This document shows positions 8,944-17,852 of a stretch of 64,000 bases of DNA, piece after piece. Source of the stretch: Hyphomicrobiales bacterium (GTDB lineage Bacteria; Pseudomonadota; Alphaproteobacteria; Rhizobiales; Xanthobacteraceae). A program made the position numbers and the translations under genes. The stretch spans positions 1 through 64,000 of the forward strand of contig JAFKKO010000116.1 of NCBI GenBank assembly GCA_017305455.1. Reading direction: 5' to 3'. The notes beneath the pieces are model-generated. The model saw only the letters and a list, made by a program, of their open reading frames with translations. It did no database searches and had not been told where the DNA came from. Numbering within the stretch: the first letter of the stretch is position 1; each line of letters starts with the position of its first letter.

Positions 8944-10245
8944 ATGACCGACTTTTCTCCCCGCGAAATCGTCTCCGAACTCGACCGCTTCATCGTCGGC
9001 CAGAACGACGCCAAGCGCGCGGTCGCCATCGCGCTGCGCAACCGCTGGCGGCGGCTGCAGCTCACCGGATCGCTGCGCGAGGAGGTGCTGCCGAAAAACA
9101 TCCTGATGATCGGGCCGACCGGCGTCGGCAAGACCGAGATCGCGCGCCGCCTGGCGAAGCTCGCCGCCGCGCCGTTCATCAAGGTGGAAGCCACCAAATT
9201 CACCGAGGTCGGCTATGTCGGCCGCGATGTTGAGCAGATCGTGCGCGACCTCGTCGAAGTCGGCATCACCCAGATGCGCGAGAAGAAGCGCAAGGATGTG
9301 AAAGCGCGGGCGCAGCTTGCCGCCGAGGAGCGCGTGCTCGACGCCCTGGTCGGCGCCAATGCCAGCGCGGCGACGCGGGATTCCTTTCGCCGCAAGCTGC
9401 GCGCGGGCGAGCTCAACGACAAGGAAATCGAGATCGAAACCCAGAGCGCCGGCGGCGCACCGATGTTCGAGATTCCCGGCATGCCGGGGGCGCAGGTCGG
9501 CGCGATTTCGATCGGCGACATTTTCGGCAAGATGGGCGGACGCACCAAGACGCGGCGGCTCTCCGTCGCCGATTCGCACGAGGTGCTGGTCAACGAGGAA
9601 TCCGACAAGCTGCTCGACGACGACCAGCTCACCCAGGAAGCGATTCATCTGGTCGAGAACAACGGCATCGTGTTTCTCGACGAGATCGACAAAATCTGCG
9701 TGCGCGACGGCGCCCGCGCCGGCGACGTCTCGCGCGAGGGCGTGCAGCGCGACCTGCTGCCGCTGATCGAGGGCACCACGGTGTCCACCAAGCATGGACA
9801 GGTCAAGACCGACCATATCCTGTTCATCGCCTCCGGCGCGTTCCACATCGCCAAGCCGTCCGACCTGCTGCCGGAATTGCAGGGCCGCCTGCCGATCCGC
9901 GTCGAACTGCAGGCGCTGACCCGCGACGATTTCCGCCGGATTCTCACCGAGCCGGAAGCGTCGCTGATCAAGCAATATGTCGCGCTGCTGCAGACCGAGG
10001 GCGTCACCCTCGACATCACCGATGACGCCATCGACGCGCTGGCCGATATCGCGGTGGCGGTGAACGCCAGCGTCGAGAACATCGGCGCGCGCCGGCTGCA
10101 GACGGTGATGGAGCGCGTACTGGACGAGACCTCGTTCCACGCCCCCGACATCAACGGGCAGACCGTCACCATCGACGCCGCCTATGTGCAGAAGCACATC
10201 GGCGATCTTGCGCGAAACACGGATCTCAGCCGGTTTATTTTGTAA
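8944..10245 (+). CDS. hslU: ATP-dependent protease ATPase subunit HslU
   Basis: HslU is the AAA+ hexameric unfoldase that feeds substrates into HslV. The 433-residue protein has the Walker A motif GPTGVGKT (about residues 57-64), the pore motif region GYVGRDVE, Walker [11 protein letters not shown] (about 240-249), and the sensor/arginine region [16 protein letters not shown]. It ends RFIL, matching the conserved tail that docks into HslV. The intermediate domain (about 110-230) is the expected size. It forms a functional pair with the upstream hslV. Confidence 0.97.
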   Translation: MTDFSPREIVSELDRFIVGQNDAKRAVAIALRNRWRRLQLTGSLREEVLPKNILMIGPTGVGKTEIARRLAKLAAAPFIKVEATKFTEVGYVGRDVEQIVRDLVEVGITQMREKKRKDVKARAQLAAEERVLDALVGANASAATRDSFRRKLRAGELNDKEIEIETQSAGGAPMFEIPGMPGAQVGAISIGDIFGKMGGRTKTRRLSVADSHEVLVNEESDKLLDDDQLTQEAIHLVENNGIVFLDEIDKICVRDGARAGDVSREGVQRDLLPLIEGTTVSTKHGQVKTDHILFIASGAFHIAKPSDLLPELQGRLPIRVELQALTRDDFRRILTEPEASLIKQYVALLQTEGVTLDITDDAIDALADIAVAVNASVENIGARRLQTVMERVLDETSFHAPDINGQTVTIDAAYVQKHIGDLARNTDLSRFIL

Positions 10246-10261
10246 GCAAAGCACCCACGGA

Positions 10262-10620
10262 GTCGTCCCGTCGCAGGCCGGGATTCATACTCTCTGAATC
10301 GAGCGATAAGGCGTGATCCATCATCGTTAAACGACGATGATGAGAAACTACTAGGGACAGTGGTGATGGGTCCCGGCCTGCGCCGGGACGACTGCGTGGC
10401 AACCATAGGCGAGAAGCCCCTCACCCGCTTCGCGGCTTCGCCGCTCAGCACCCTCTCCCACAAGGGGAGAGGGAAAGATAACGCTGCATCCAAGACAAAT
10501 CTCGTCATGGCCGGGCATAGCCCGTTGAAGACGGGCGTAAACGCCCTTTCGCCTCGGCCATCCACGCTCTTTTTCATCGCTAAGACGTGGATGCCCGGCA
10601 CAAGGCCGGGCATGACGAAA
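10262..10620. repeat. Cluster of three repeat families after hslU
   Basis: Three elements fill the 388-base gap between hslU and the convergent Smr gene. First, a GTCCCGGCCTGCGCCGGGAC-type inverted pair runs 10262-10392, with a diverged left arm. Second, a CCCTCACCC...CTCTCCCACAAGGGGAGAGG element occupies about 10418-10473. Third, a CGTCATGGCCGGGCATAGCCCG arm pairs with GATGCCCGGCACAAGGCCGGGC at 10501-10620. No coding potential of its own was seen. Confidence 0.8.
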
Positions 10621-10633
10621 TTGAGCACCCGCA

Positions 10634-11227
10634 CTACCTTCCCCGACGCACCCGGACATAGAGCGCGCCGGCGCCGCCATGGCCGATATGCGCTTCCTCG
10701 AAGCCGACCACGAGGCTGCGGAATTCCGGCAGCGCCAGCCATTCCGGCACCAGGCGGCGCAGCACGCCGCGCTCGGTGTCAGCCGCGCCGCTGCGGCCCT
10801 TGCCGGTGATCACTAGCACGAAGGTCAGCCCGTCCTCGCTGGCGCTGCGCAGGAAATTCAGCAGCGCGCGATGCGCTCGCGCCTGGGTCATGCCGTGCAG
10901 ATCGAGCCGCGCCTCGATCTCGCTGCGGCCGCGCGAGAGCTTGGCGCGCTCACGGCGCCCAAGTGGTGCCAGCGGTGGCGCAGATGGCGGTGCTTTCGCC
11001 ACTTTCGGCGCAACCATCGCCGGCGGATGTTTCTCCGGCTTGGCTTTCGCGCGCGCCTTTTCCACCGCCGGCTCGGCTTCGGCCGCTGCCGCCTTCGGCC
11101 CGCGCGGCTTTTTGCGCAGCGGCTTGATGCTTCTGGCGACGCTTTCCCACAGCACCAGCTCTTCCTCGCTCAATCCGCGGCGGCGGCGGAGCGGCGGAGC
11201 GTCAGCGGCGGGCGGCGCGCGTTTCAT
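10634..11227 (-). CDS. Smr-domain protein (putative endonuclease/mRNA-acting)
   Basis: A 197-residue protein with a low-complexity Ala/Pro/Lys-rich N-terminal half (about 1-100) and a C-terminal Smr domain. The domain shows LDLHGMTQARAHRALLNFL and VLVITGKGRSG, the DLHG and TGKG signatures of MutS2-type Smr nucleases. Related proteins cleave nucleic acid, some of them mRNA on stalled ribosomes; the substrate here is unknown. Its ATG overlaps the TGA of mltA (ATGA), so the two are probably cotranslated. The order Tim44-like, mltA, smr is a conserved alphaproteobacterial arrangement from memory. Confidence 0.88.
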   Translation of the reverse strand: MKRAPPAADAPPLRRRRGLSEEELVLWESVARSIKPLRKKPRGPKAAAAEAEPAVEKARAKAKPEKHPPAMVAPKVAKAPPSAPPLAPLGRRERAKLSRGRSEIEARLDLHGMTQARAHRALLNFLRSASEDGLTFVLVITGKGRSGAADTERGVLRRLVPEWLALPEFRSLVVGFEEAHIGHGGAGALYVRVRRGR

Positions 11228-12657
11228 TTTGAATCGCGTCCGCGCTTGCGCGAAGCCGGCGCTTTTTCTTGCGGCCGCGGATCGGGCAGCGGCACGGTGC
11301 GGCCATGCGCCAGCGGATCGAGCGATTTCGGCAACAGCAACGCAAAGCGCGCGGCATTCTTGATGCGGCCGGCGATGCGGCCCGCCTCCAGACCCGCGCC
11401 GAAATAAAGATCGGCGCGCGCCGGGCCGATGATCGCCGAGCCGGTGTCCTGCGCCACCATCAGGCGGCGGAACGGCGTATTGGACGTATCGCCGTCGATC
11501 GGCAGCGTGGCGTCGATGAAAAACGGCGTGCCGTAAAGATGCAGCCCCTTGTCGACCGCGATCGAGCGCCACGGCGTCAGCGGCACGCCCTGCGCGCCAA
11601 GCGGCTCATCCTTCTCGCCGAGCGACACCTCGCGGAAGAACACATAGGACTTGTTCTGGCGGCGCAGTTCGTCGGCCGCGCCCGGATTCTGCTCCATGTA
11701 TTCGCGGATGCGCTGCATCGACATCTGTTCTCGCGGAATGATGTTGCGCTCGATCAGGATGCGCCCCACCGGCGTATAGGGATAGCCGTTATGCGCATCA
11801 TAATTGATCCGCACAACGGAGCCGTCGGCAAGCTTGATCCGCGCCGAACCCTGGATCTGGATGAACAACAGATCGGTCTGGCTCTTCAGCCACACCACTT
11901 CGAGACCACGCCCGGCGATCGCGCCATCTTCAATGGCGGCGCGGTCGTAATATGGCATCAGCTTGCGGCGGCCGATCTTGCGGAACACCTCGCCCTTGTT
12001 CGGCATGCTCGGCGAGGCCTGATTGAAGCCGCGCACGAACAGGTTCGAGGGTCGCCGATAAACCGGCACGGTGTAGACATCGGTGCGGGTGCGCGAACCT
12101 TCGACCACCGGCTCATAATAGCCAGTGACGAAGCCCTGCTCCTCGCCGAGCCGTGAAATCTCCACCGGCACGAAATGATGTTCGAAGAACTCCCGCGCCG
12201 CCGCGATGTCGGTGACCTTCGCGCCCTTGGCGGCGCGGCATGGCTCGCGCAGCGCGGTGCCCAGGAATTTGTCGTCCGGCGGCGGCGCGCGCCGGGCAAG
12301 AATCGGCGCGCAACTGATGCGGAAGGTCTTGAAGGCGGCGAGCTGATCGTCCTCGGCCCAGCCGGCGATGTCGCTCCAGGCGCGCGGCAGATATTGCACG
12401 CCGGGAATTTCCAGCGGCCAGTGGATGCTGTGCGGCGATGGGCGATGACGAACCGGAGCGGGCTCGGGCGGCGCCTTGTGGCGGGAGCGCGCATCGACCG
12501 AAACCGCGACGGCCAGCAAGGCCGCCGCAAGGAGGCCAGCGCCGCCGGCCCAGAGCCAGACGCGCCGCGCGCTACTGCCCGCTTTCCGTGCCAACCAGCT
12601 TCCAGTTCGGGTCACGAGAGGTGACGTCGCGCGAGAACGTCCAGACATCTGTGACAT
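11224..12657 (-). CDS. mltA: Membrane-bound lytic murein transglycosylase A
   Basis: MltA cleaves peptidoglycan glycan strands to form 1,6-anhydromuramyl products in the periplasm. The protein has a basic N-terminus, one hydrophobic segment (WAGGAGLLAAALLAVAV, about 36-52) acting as signal or anchor, then the MltA domain with FVTGYYEPVVEGS and the C-terminal 3D domain with AQDTGSAIIGPARADLYFG. No lipobox Cys follows the hydrophobic segment. The start is uncertain: the ATG used overlaps the upstream gene by 86 bases, and a TTG at 12594 would shorten the overlap to 23 bases and still keep the signal segment. Confidence 0.9.
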   Translation of the reverse strand: MSQMSGRSRATSPLVTRTGSWLARKAGSSARRVWLWAGGAGLLAAALLAVAVSVDARSRHKAPPEPAPVRHRPSPHSIHWPLEIPGVQYLPRAWSDIAGWAEDDQLAAFKTFRISCAPILARRAPPPDDKFLGTALREPCRAAKGAKVTDIAAAREFFEHHFVPVEISRLGEEQGFVTGYYEPVVEGSRTRTDVYTVPVYRRPSNLFVRGFNQASPSMPNKGEVFRKIGRRKLMPYYDRAAIEDGAIAGRGLEVVWLKSQTDLLFIQIQGSARIKLADGSVVRINYDAHNGYPYTPVGRILIERNIIPREQMSMQRIREYMEQNPGAADELRRQNKSYVFFREVSLGEKDEPLGAQGVPLTPWRSIAVDKGLHLYGTPFFIDATLPIDGDTSNTPFRRLMVAQDTGSAIIGPARADLYFGAGLEAGRIAGRIKNAARFALLLPKSLDPLAHGRTVPLPDPRPQEKAPASRKRGRDSK

Positions 12658-13276
12658 CGGTCAGCTTTTCCGAATTGCCGTCGATCTCCGCGCCGTCCTT
12701 GTTGCGCGTCACCGAAATCATCTGCGACACAAAACGGACCGTAACATGGGCGATGCGGTCGCGCACACCGGCGCTGACGATGTCGGCCTTGTCGATCGAG
12801 GCAAAGCGGGTTTCCACCTTCTCGCCGCGCTGCTCGCGGCCGCGGATCGCAGCCTCGAAGCCGTCATAGACCTCGGACGACAACAGATCCTTCAGCGCGC
12901 GGCGGTCGCCATTGGCGAAGGCCAGCACGATCATCTCATAGGCGCTCTTGGCGCCGGAGATGAAATGCTGCGCGTTGAACGAGGCGTCGCTCGCGGCGAC
13001 CTGATCGAGGCCGGTGGCCAGCGCGCTGTCCGGCTCGGCGATGCCCTTCCAGCGGTCGGGCGCGGCCTCCGGCTCTGCGGCGGGGGCGCGCGCGGTCTGG
13101 TCGATGGTGGCGGGGCCGGGCAGCGGCACCACATTGTCGTTACCGCCGCGCGCGAGGTCACGCGCCGCGCGATCGAAAGGCGGGCGCTCGGTACCGGTGC
13201 GCTGGCCCAGCACGTTGCGCAGCCGCAGGAAAATGAAAACGGCCAGCGCCAGGAAAATTATGGTGTAAATGTCCAC
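12572..13276 (-). CDS. Tim44/TimA-domain inner-membrane protein
   Basis: A 234-residue protein with one N-terminal membrane helix (IIFLALAVFIFLRL, about 5-18), a Pro/Ala-rich linker (about 30-90) and a C-terminal Tim44-like domain (about 95-234) with FLSGAKSAYEM-type sequence (here FISGAKSAYEMIV). Bacterial homologues of mitochondrial Tim44 are membrane-tethered proteins of unclear function, possibly linked to protein export or membrane quality control. The start codon is GTG (MDIYTIIF). It heads the mltA-smr group. It faces secB, also an export gene, across a 406-base spacer. Confidence 0.85.
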   Translation of the reverse strand: MDIYTIIFLALAVFIFLRLRNVLGQRTGTERPPFDRAARDLARGGNDNVVPLPGPATIDQTARAPAAEPEAAPDRWKGIAEPDSALATGLDQVAASDASFNAQHFISGAKSAYEMIVLAFANGDRRALKDLLSSEVYDGFEAAIRGREQRGEKVETRFASIDKADIVSAGVRDRIAHVTVRFVSQMISVTRNKDGAEIDGNSEKLTDVTDVWTFSRDVTSRDPNWKLVGTESGQ

Positions 13277-13682
13277 GTCGATTCACTTTCTGGTCGGTGC
13301 CGTCGCCGGCTCATGCTGCCCGTCCCTTGCTTGCGGCATCTCGAAGCGCCGGCAGACCAAATGACTGACGACAGATCGGGTTTCAGCGACGGCGTTCCTT
13401 GCGCGCGCAACGGGCGCGACATTCATGTAGGCACGAAATCCGGCAAGGCCAACATAACCTTTTGACGCGCCCGCCGGGGACCAGACTGCCGACCAAACAG
13501 GGTTAAAATCGTTCGATTGCAGTCGATTACGGCGATTCTACCCCATTCGCGCGGGCGATCCAACCATGCGGGCCGACTTTTGACGCCGCGCAAGACCATC
13601 GTCCTTGTCGAATGCGGCAGGGCTATGTTAGCCACTCGCCCCGACACCGCCTTTTGACGCGAAACATCTGCAGGAGAGACCG
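13277..13682. other. Divergent spacer between the Tim44-like gene and secB
   Basis: This 406-base stretch should carry the promoters of both divergent genes. I saw no conserved protein, repeat family or clear -35/-10 pair. A purine-rich AGGAGAG Shine-Dalgarno sequence lies at its right end, 6-12 bases before the secB ATG. An fxsA gene that I remember near secB in some relatives is not here. Confidence 0.5.
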
Positions 13683-14159
13683 ATGACCAATGGCAATGGC
13701 GCGCCGACCGACCAGGACGCCCCTCCGCAGCTCAGTGTCCTCGCGCAGTATATCAAGGACTTCTCGTTCGAGAATCCGAACGCGCCGGCCTCGCTGGCGC
13801 CGCAGCAGGCCCAGCCCTCGATCGGTATCCAGATCAATGTCGGCGCCAGCAATGTCGGCGAGCAGGACTATGAAGTGGCGCTGACCATCGAGGGCAAGGC
13901 CGAAGGCGCAGGCTCGGTGATGTTCGCCTTCGAGCTGGTCTATGCCGGCGTGTTCCGCGTCCAGAATGTGGCGCAGGAGAACATGCACCCGCTGGTGATG
14001 ATCGAATGCCCGCGTCTGTTGTTCCCGTTCGCGCGCGAGATCATCTCGACCGCGACCCGCAATGGCGGCTTCCCGCCCTTGATGCTCGATCCGGTCGATT
14101 TCGTCGGGCTGTACCGCCAGAACATGGCGCGCCAGGCCGAGCAGATCAAACCGAGCTGA
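13683..14159 (+). CDS. secB: Protein-export chaperone SecB
   Basis: SecB is a tetrameric cytoplasmic chaperone that keeps preproteins unfolded and hands them to SecA. The 158-residue protein shows [16 protein letters not shown], then [17 protein letters not shown], and the conserved C-terminal block [14 protein letters not shown] followed by [17 protein letters not shown]. Length and domain extent are normal. A strong AGGAGAG ribosome site precedes the ATG. Confidence 0.97.
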   Translation: MTNGNGAPTDQDAPPQLSVLAQYIKDFSFENPNAPASLAPQQAQPSIGIQINVGASNVGEQDYEVALTIEGKAEGAGSVMFAFELVYAGVFRVQNVAQENMHPLVMIECPRLLFPFAREIISTATRNGGFPPLMLDPVDFVGLYRQNMARQAEQIKPS

Positions 14160-14180
14160 GCTTGATTTGACGTTGTTTGT

Positions 14181-14405
14181 CGTCCCGGCGCAGGCCGGGA
14201 CCCATCATCCGTGTCGATGATTGGGAAATGACAGGCGCGACGCCTTCATCTCAGGTGAGTTCGAGAAATTCGTGGTTATGGGTCCCGGCCTGCGCCGGGA
14301 CGACCGCAATGAGATCTACGCGCTTTTGTCACGCTGCGCGGCATCCGGGACACGATCGCCCTCATCCTTCGAGACGCGATCCTGCGGATCGCTCCTCAGG
14401 ATGAA
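14181..14405. repeat. Two palindromic repeats between secB and dnaQ
   Basis: A well-conserved pair of inverted arms runs from CGTCCCGGCGCAGGCCGGGA to GTCCCGGCCTGCGCCGGGAC (14181-14304). It is followed by a compact CCTCATCCTTCGAGACGC...GCTCCTCAGGATGAAG element (14360-14405). Each arm of the first is itself palindromic, so it could form nested hairpins. The pair lies between convergent genes and may act as a bidirectional terminator. Confidence 0.85.
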
Positions 14406-14435
14406 GACCGGCGTCAGGCACTGCAATCCAAACGC

Positions 14436-15125
14436 TTAATTTTCCAGATAGTCGCGCCAGATCGCCTTCTCGCCCAGCGTGGCGATGAAGGCGCGGTGCG
14501 CCTCGCGTTCCGCATCGCTGCCGCGCGGCGCCAGCGGCTGTTCGCGCACCCGCCGCACCACCTCGACGACGCCCCGGATGCTGCGGCCGGTTTCCGCCAG
14601 AATCAGCGAGGACTGCCGCGCCCCGATCAGGTCGATATAGACCTCGGCGAGCAGTTCGGCGTCGAGCAGCGCGCCGTGCTTGGTGCGTTTCGAATTGTCG
14701 ATCACATAACGCGAGCACAGATCGTCAAGCCGGTTGGACACGCCCGGATGCTTGCGCCGCGCCAGCAGCAGCGTGTCGACCAGCCGCTCCTTGGCGATCG
14801 CCTTGCGCTTGATGCGGTCGAGTTCGGCATTGATGAAGCCGATGTCGAACGAGGCGTTGTGGATGATCAGCGGCGCATCGCCGAGAAAACCAAGAAATTC
14901 ATCCACCACCGCGGCGAACAGCGGCTTGTCGGCGAGGAACTCGGCGGAGAGGCCGTGCACCGCGAACGCCTCCTCCGGCATGTCGCGCTCGGGGTTGAGA
15001 TAGACGTGATAGCTCTGCCCGGTCGGCATGTGGTTGAACATCTCGACGCAGCCAATCTCGACCAGGCGATCGCCGCGCAAAGGATCGAGGCCGGTGGTTT
15101 CGGTATCGAGAACGATTTCACGCAT
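14436..15125 (-). CDS. dnaQ: DNA polymerase III epsilon subunit (proofreading exonuclease)
   Basis: DnaQ is the 3'-5' exonuclease that proofreads for the replicative polymerase. The 229-residue protein carries ExoI motif LDTETTGLDP, ExoII HNASFDIGFINAEL and ExoIII HGALLDAELLAEVY, providing the DEDDh catalytic set. The C-terminal tail (about 180-229) would bind the alpha subunit. It is followed on the same strand by nothing before the repeats, and preceded by coaE at a 40-base gap. dnaQ-coaE-maf-PPSR reading away from the origin region is a recurrent alphaproteobacterial order. Confidence 0.96.
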   Translation of the reverse strand: MREIVLDTETTGLDPLRGDRLVEIGCVEMFNHMPTGQSYHVYLNPERDMPEEAFAVHGLSAEFLADKPLFAAVVDEFLGFLGDAPLIIHNASFDIGFINAELDRIKRKAIAKERLVDTLLLARRKHPGVSNRLDDLCSRYVIDNSKRTKHGALLDAELLAEVYIDLIGARQSSLILAETGRSIRGVVEVVRRVREQPLAPRGSDAEREAHRAFIATLGEKAIWRDYLEN

Positions 15126-15165
15126 GGCGATCTAAAATCTTGCAGACAGGTTGCGAGCCGCCGAA

Positions 15166-15795
15166 TCAGCTTCGGCGCTTTGGCATGGTAGCGACTTTGC
15201 CGAGGATGTCGGCAATCTGTTGCCGCACCGGTTCCAGCCCGTCCCCGGTATCCACCACGAAATCGGCGCGGCGGCGCTTCTCGGCGTCGGACATCTGCCG
15301 CGCCAGGATCGCTTCCAGCTTGTCGGGCGTCATGGTTTGGCGCGCCAGAATCCGTTCGCGCTGAATGTCGGGCGTGGTTGTCACCACCATCACCGCATCG
15401 ACGCGGCTGTCGGCGCCGGTCTCGTACAATAAAGGAATGTCGAGCACCGCGACCGGCGCGCCGCTTTGTTCCGCTTCGCGCAGGAACGTCTGTTCATGCG
15501 CCCGCAGCATCGGATGCACGATGCCCTCCAGCCGCTGCATCGCCGCCGCGTTGCCGACCACATGGCCGGACAGTTTCTGCCGGTCGACCCGGCCATCGAC
15601 AGTGCTGCCGGGAAACGCCGCCTCGATCGCCGGTCCCGCCTCGCTTTCATAGATCGCGTGCACGGTGGCGTCGGCGTCGTAGACCGGCACGCCGGCCTCC
15701 ATGAACAGCTTCGCGGTGGTGGATTTGCCCATGCCGATCGAGCCGGTGAGGCCGAGCACGAACATCGCTGTCTTGTGGTGATCGCGTGAGGTCAT
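15166..15795 (-). CDS. coaE: Dephospho-CoA kinase
   Basis: CoaE phosphorylates dephospho-CoA, the last step of CoA synthesis. The protein shows the P-loop GLTGSIGMGKST, the segment PVYDADATVHAIYE, and VLDIPLLYE of the CoaE lid/CoA-binding core. The start is ambiguous: the ATG used here gives 209 residues and lies 3 bases after maf, while the ATG at 15765 gives the more typical MFVLGLTGS start and 199 residues. The latter may well be the real one. CoaA, the first enzyme of the same pathway, lies 11 kb away in this window. Confidence 0.95.
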   Translation of the reverse strand: MTSRDHHKTAMFVLGLTGSIGMGKSTTAKLFMEAGVPVYDADATVHAIYESEAGPAIEAAFPGSTVDGRVDRQKLSGHVVGNAAAMQRLEGIVHPMLRAHEQTFLREAEQSGAPVAVLDIPLLYETGADSRVDAVMVVTTTPDIQRERILARQTMTPDKLEAILARQMSDAEKRRRADFVVDTGDGLEPVRQQIADILGKVATMPKRRS

Positions 15796-15798
15796 GAT

Positions 15799-16407
15799 CT
15801 AGAGCGGAGTGCGGCCGATGCTGCGCAGAAAGCCGAGCAGCGGCAGCAGCGGCAGGCCGAGGATGGTAAAATAATCGCCCTCGATGGCGTCGAACAGATG
15901 CACACCGACGCTCTCGAGCTGATAGGCGCCGACGCTCGCGGTCACCTTCGCCCCGGCGCGGTCGAGATAATGCGCGATGTCGTCGTCACCAAGCGGGCGC
16001 ATGGTCATCCGCGCCACCGCGACATGGGCGAACAGCACCTCCTCGCCCTGCGCCACCACCACCGCGGAGTTGAGATGATGGGTGTTGCCGGAAAGCGCGC
16101 GCAACTGCGCCGCGGCGGCGGCGCGGTCGGCCGGCTTGGAGAACCGCCGCGCTCCGAGCGCCAAAGTCTGGTCGGCGCCGATCACGATGCGGTCCGGCTG
16201 TTGCCGCGCGATGTGCAGCGCCTTCTCGCGCGCCAGCAGTTCGGCGATCTGCTCCGGCGCCGACAGACCGGACGCAGCCTCGATCGCACGCTCGTCGAGC
16301 TCGGCGGCCAGCGCGACGAAATCGACGCCTGCGTTGCGCAGCAAAGCCTGCCGCGCGCTGCTTTGCGAGGCGAGAATCACGGCGGACGGATGGTTCATGG
16401 CGTCCAT
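15799..16407 (-). CDS. maf: Maf family nucleoside triphosphate pyrophosphatase
   Basis: Maf proteins hydrolyse non-canonical or modified nucleoside triphosphates to monophosphates, and some affect septum formation. The 202-residue protein begins with ILASQSSARQALLRNAGV, the family's phosphate-binding loop, and has GADQTLALG and the C-terminal YQLESVGVHLFDAIEGDYFTI-like block. Which of the dTTP/UTP or m7GTP subtypes it is cannot be decided by eye. A second ATG three codons in (MNHPSAV) is an alternative start. It follows PPSR by 7 bases, so the two are cotranscribed. Confidence 0.93.
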   Translation of the reverse strand: MDAMNHPSAVILASQSSARQALLRNAGVDFVALAAELDERAIEAASGLSAPEQIAELLAREKALHIARQQPDRIVIGADQTLALGARRFSKPADRAAAAAQLRALSGNTHHLNSAVVVAQGEEVLFAHVAVARMTMRPLGDDDIAHYLDRAGAKVTASVGAYQLESVGVHLFDAIEGDYFTILGLPLLPLLGFLRSIGRTPL

Positions 16408-16414
16408 GCGCGCA

Positions 16415-17254
16415 TCAATTCCGCTGCCGCTGCCGGTCGGCGTAAAGCTTCATCACCGCCGCTGCGGTCTCCTCGATCGAGCGGCGGGTGACGTCGAGCA
16501 GCGGCCAGTCATATTTGGCGCTGAGCTTGCGGGAGAACAGCACCTCCTCGGTCACCGCCTGGCGGTCGGTGTAGGCATCCTCCGTCGCATTCGCGCCGAG
16601 GCCGATCAGACGATTCTGCCGCACCTGCACCAGCCGTTCGGGCGAAGCGTGCAGGCTGACCACCAGCGGATTTTTCAGCGTCTCAAGCTGCGGCGGAATC
16701 GGAATTCCCGGCACCAGCGGCACGTTGGCGGTGCGCACGCCGCGATTGGCGAGATAGATCGAGGTCGGCGTCTTGGAGGTGCGCGATACCCCGACCAGCA
16801 CCACGTCGGCATCCTCCAGCCCTTCGACATGCTGGCCGTCGTCATGCATCATGGTGTAGTTCAGCGCGTCGATCCGCTTGAAATAATCCGCGTTCAGCGT
16901 GTGCTGGGCGCCGACCCGCTGGGTGGTCTCGCGGCCGAGATAGGCGCGAAACAACTGCATCACCGGCCCGATGATCGACAGGCTCGGTATGTTGATCTCC
17001 CTGCATTTGTTCTCCAGCCGTTCGACCAGATCCTTCTCCAGCAGGGTGAACAGCACGATGCCGGGCGCTTCCTCGATCTCCGCCAGCACGCGGTCAAGCT
17101 GCTTCTGGCTGCGCACCAGAGGATAGACGTGCTCGACAGGGGTGACGTTGGCATATTGCGCGGCGACCGCGCGTGCCACCGTAATCAGGGTCTCGCCGGT
17201 GGAGTCCGAGATCATATGAAGATGGAAATAGCTGCCGCTACCGCTCCCAGGCAC
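16415..17254 (-). CDS. ppsR: Bifunctional kinase/pyrophosphorylase of the PPSR family
   Basis: PPSR proteins control PEP synthase or pyruvate phosphate dikinase by ADP-dependent phosphorylation and Pi-dependent dephosphorylation of a Thr. The 279-residue protein has the opening [16 protein letters not shown] and the P-loop-like segment [19 protein letters not shown] (about 150-168). The start is a GTG; the first residues (PGSGSG) are not conserved. The symbol refers to this regulator and not to the photosynthesis repressor of the same name. It is the first gene leftward from the proposed replication origin. Confidence 0.93.
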   Translation of the reverse strand: MPGSGSGSYFHLHMISDSTGETLITVARAVAAQYANVTPVEHVYPLVRSQKQLDRVLAEIEEAPGIVLFTLLEKDLVERLENKCREINIPSLSIIGPVMQLFRAYLGRETTQRVGAQHTLNADYFKRIDALNYTMMHDDGQHVEGLEDADVVLVGVSRTSKTPTSIYLANRGVRTANVPLVPGIPIPPQLETLKNPLVVSLHASPERLVQVRQNRLIGLGANATEDAYTDRQAVTEEVLFSRKLSAKYDWPLLDVTRRSIEETAAAVMKLYADRQRQRN

Positions 17255-17852
17255 CTTGCCTCCGCTCGCTCCGTCGCTTGTTCGTCCTGCCGTGATCCAT
17301 GGACCGGCTGTGCATCGATGTGAATCCCTGTGGGAAGATCGGCCGGCCGGCAGGAAACGAGCGCGCCAATTGTATAACCCGCCGGGTTGTTCACACCGCC
17401 GTCAGCGGGAGATCGTTCGAACGTCTTGCGAGAGTCTATCGGGGTTATGTGGATTTGTCTTGGGATAATCCGGCGGCCCCACCATGCAAACCGTTGAAGT
17501 CATCATCGTTTCCGGCGCGCGCCGAGCGGCCGCGAATGTCATGAATAAATCCGCGCGATGTGGACAAACGCCGGATGAGAGCGGGATGATATTGTGCCGG
17601 CGCTATTCACGGTTACGCAAACTCTAACCTTAGAATCTAAAAGGTTATGAGAAAGGCTGTGGAGCCGGACCATCGTGCCATCCGGCACGTCCGGACAGGC
17701 TTGCAGGGATGAACTTTCATCCTGACGCGATGTTCCGCATGACGGCATCGCGATTGATCCACATCACGATGTGAGCGAATCGCCTTGCGGCATGGTCCGG
17801 TTTCGGCGATATCGGGATCGCTTCCCGCTCTCCAATCCCCGTGATTGTACCG
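17255..17852. other. Candidate chromosomal replication origin (oriC)
   Basis: No credible protein is encoded in this 598-base spacer between divergent PPSR and hemJ. It holds four DnaA-box-like 9-mers. TTGTTCACA (17387-17395), TGTGGACAA (17559-17567) and TGATCCACA (17755-17763) each differ from the TTATNCACA consensus at one base. TGTGGATTT (17448-17456) differs at two. An AT-richer core (17603-17655) contains the inverted repeat TAACCTT/AAGGTTA (17625-17631 and 17641-17647) around a GAATC site. GGTTAT occurs three times, and GANTC methylation sites are at 17322, 17432, 17633 and 17777. In several alphaproteobacteria the origin lies by hemE/maf near rho and parAB, which fits this place. The call is inference from site pattern and position. 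Confidence 0.6.

Noticed and set aside
13423-13647. 74-codon reading frame on the minus strand upstream of secB
   Set aside because: Composition and lack of motifs suggest chance; it has no Shine-Dalgarno sequence and no conserved neighbour role.
17299-17544. Short open reading frame in the spacer between PPSR and hemJ
   Set aside because: It has no recognisable motif, no ribosome site and crosses two DnaA-box-like sites; the spacer looks regulatory.
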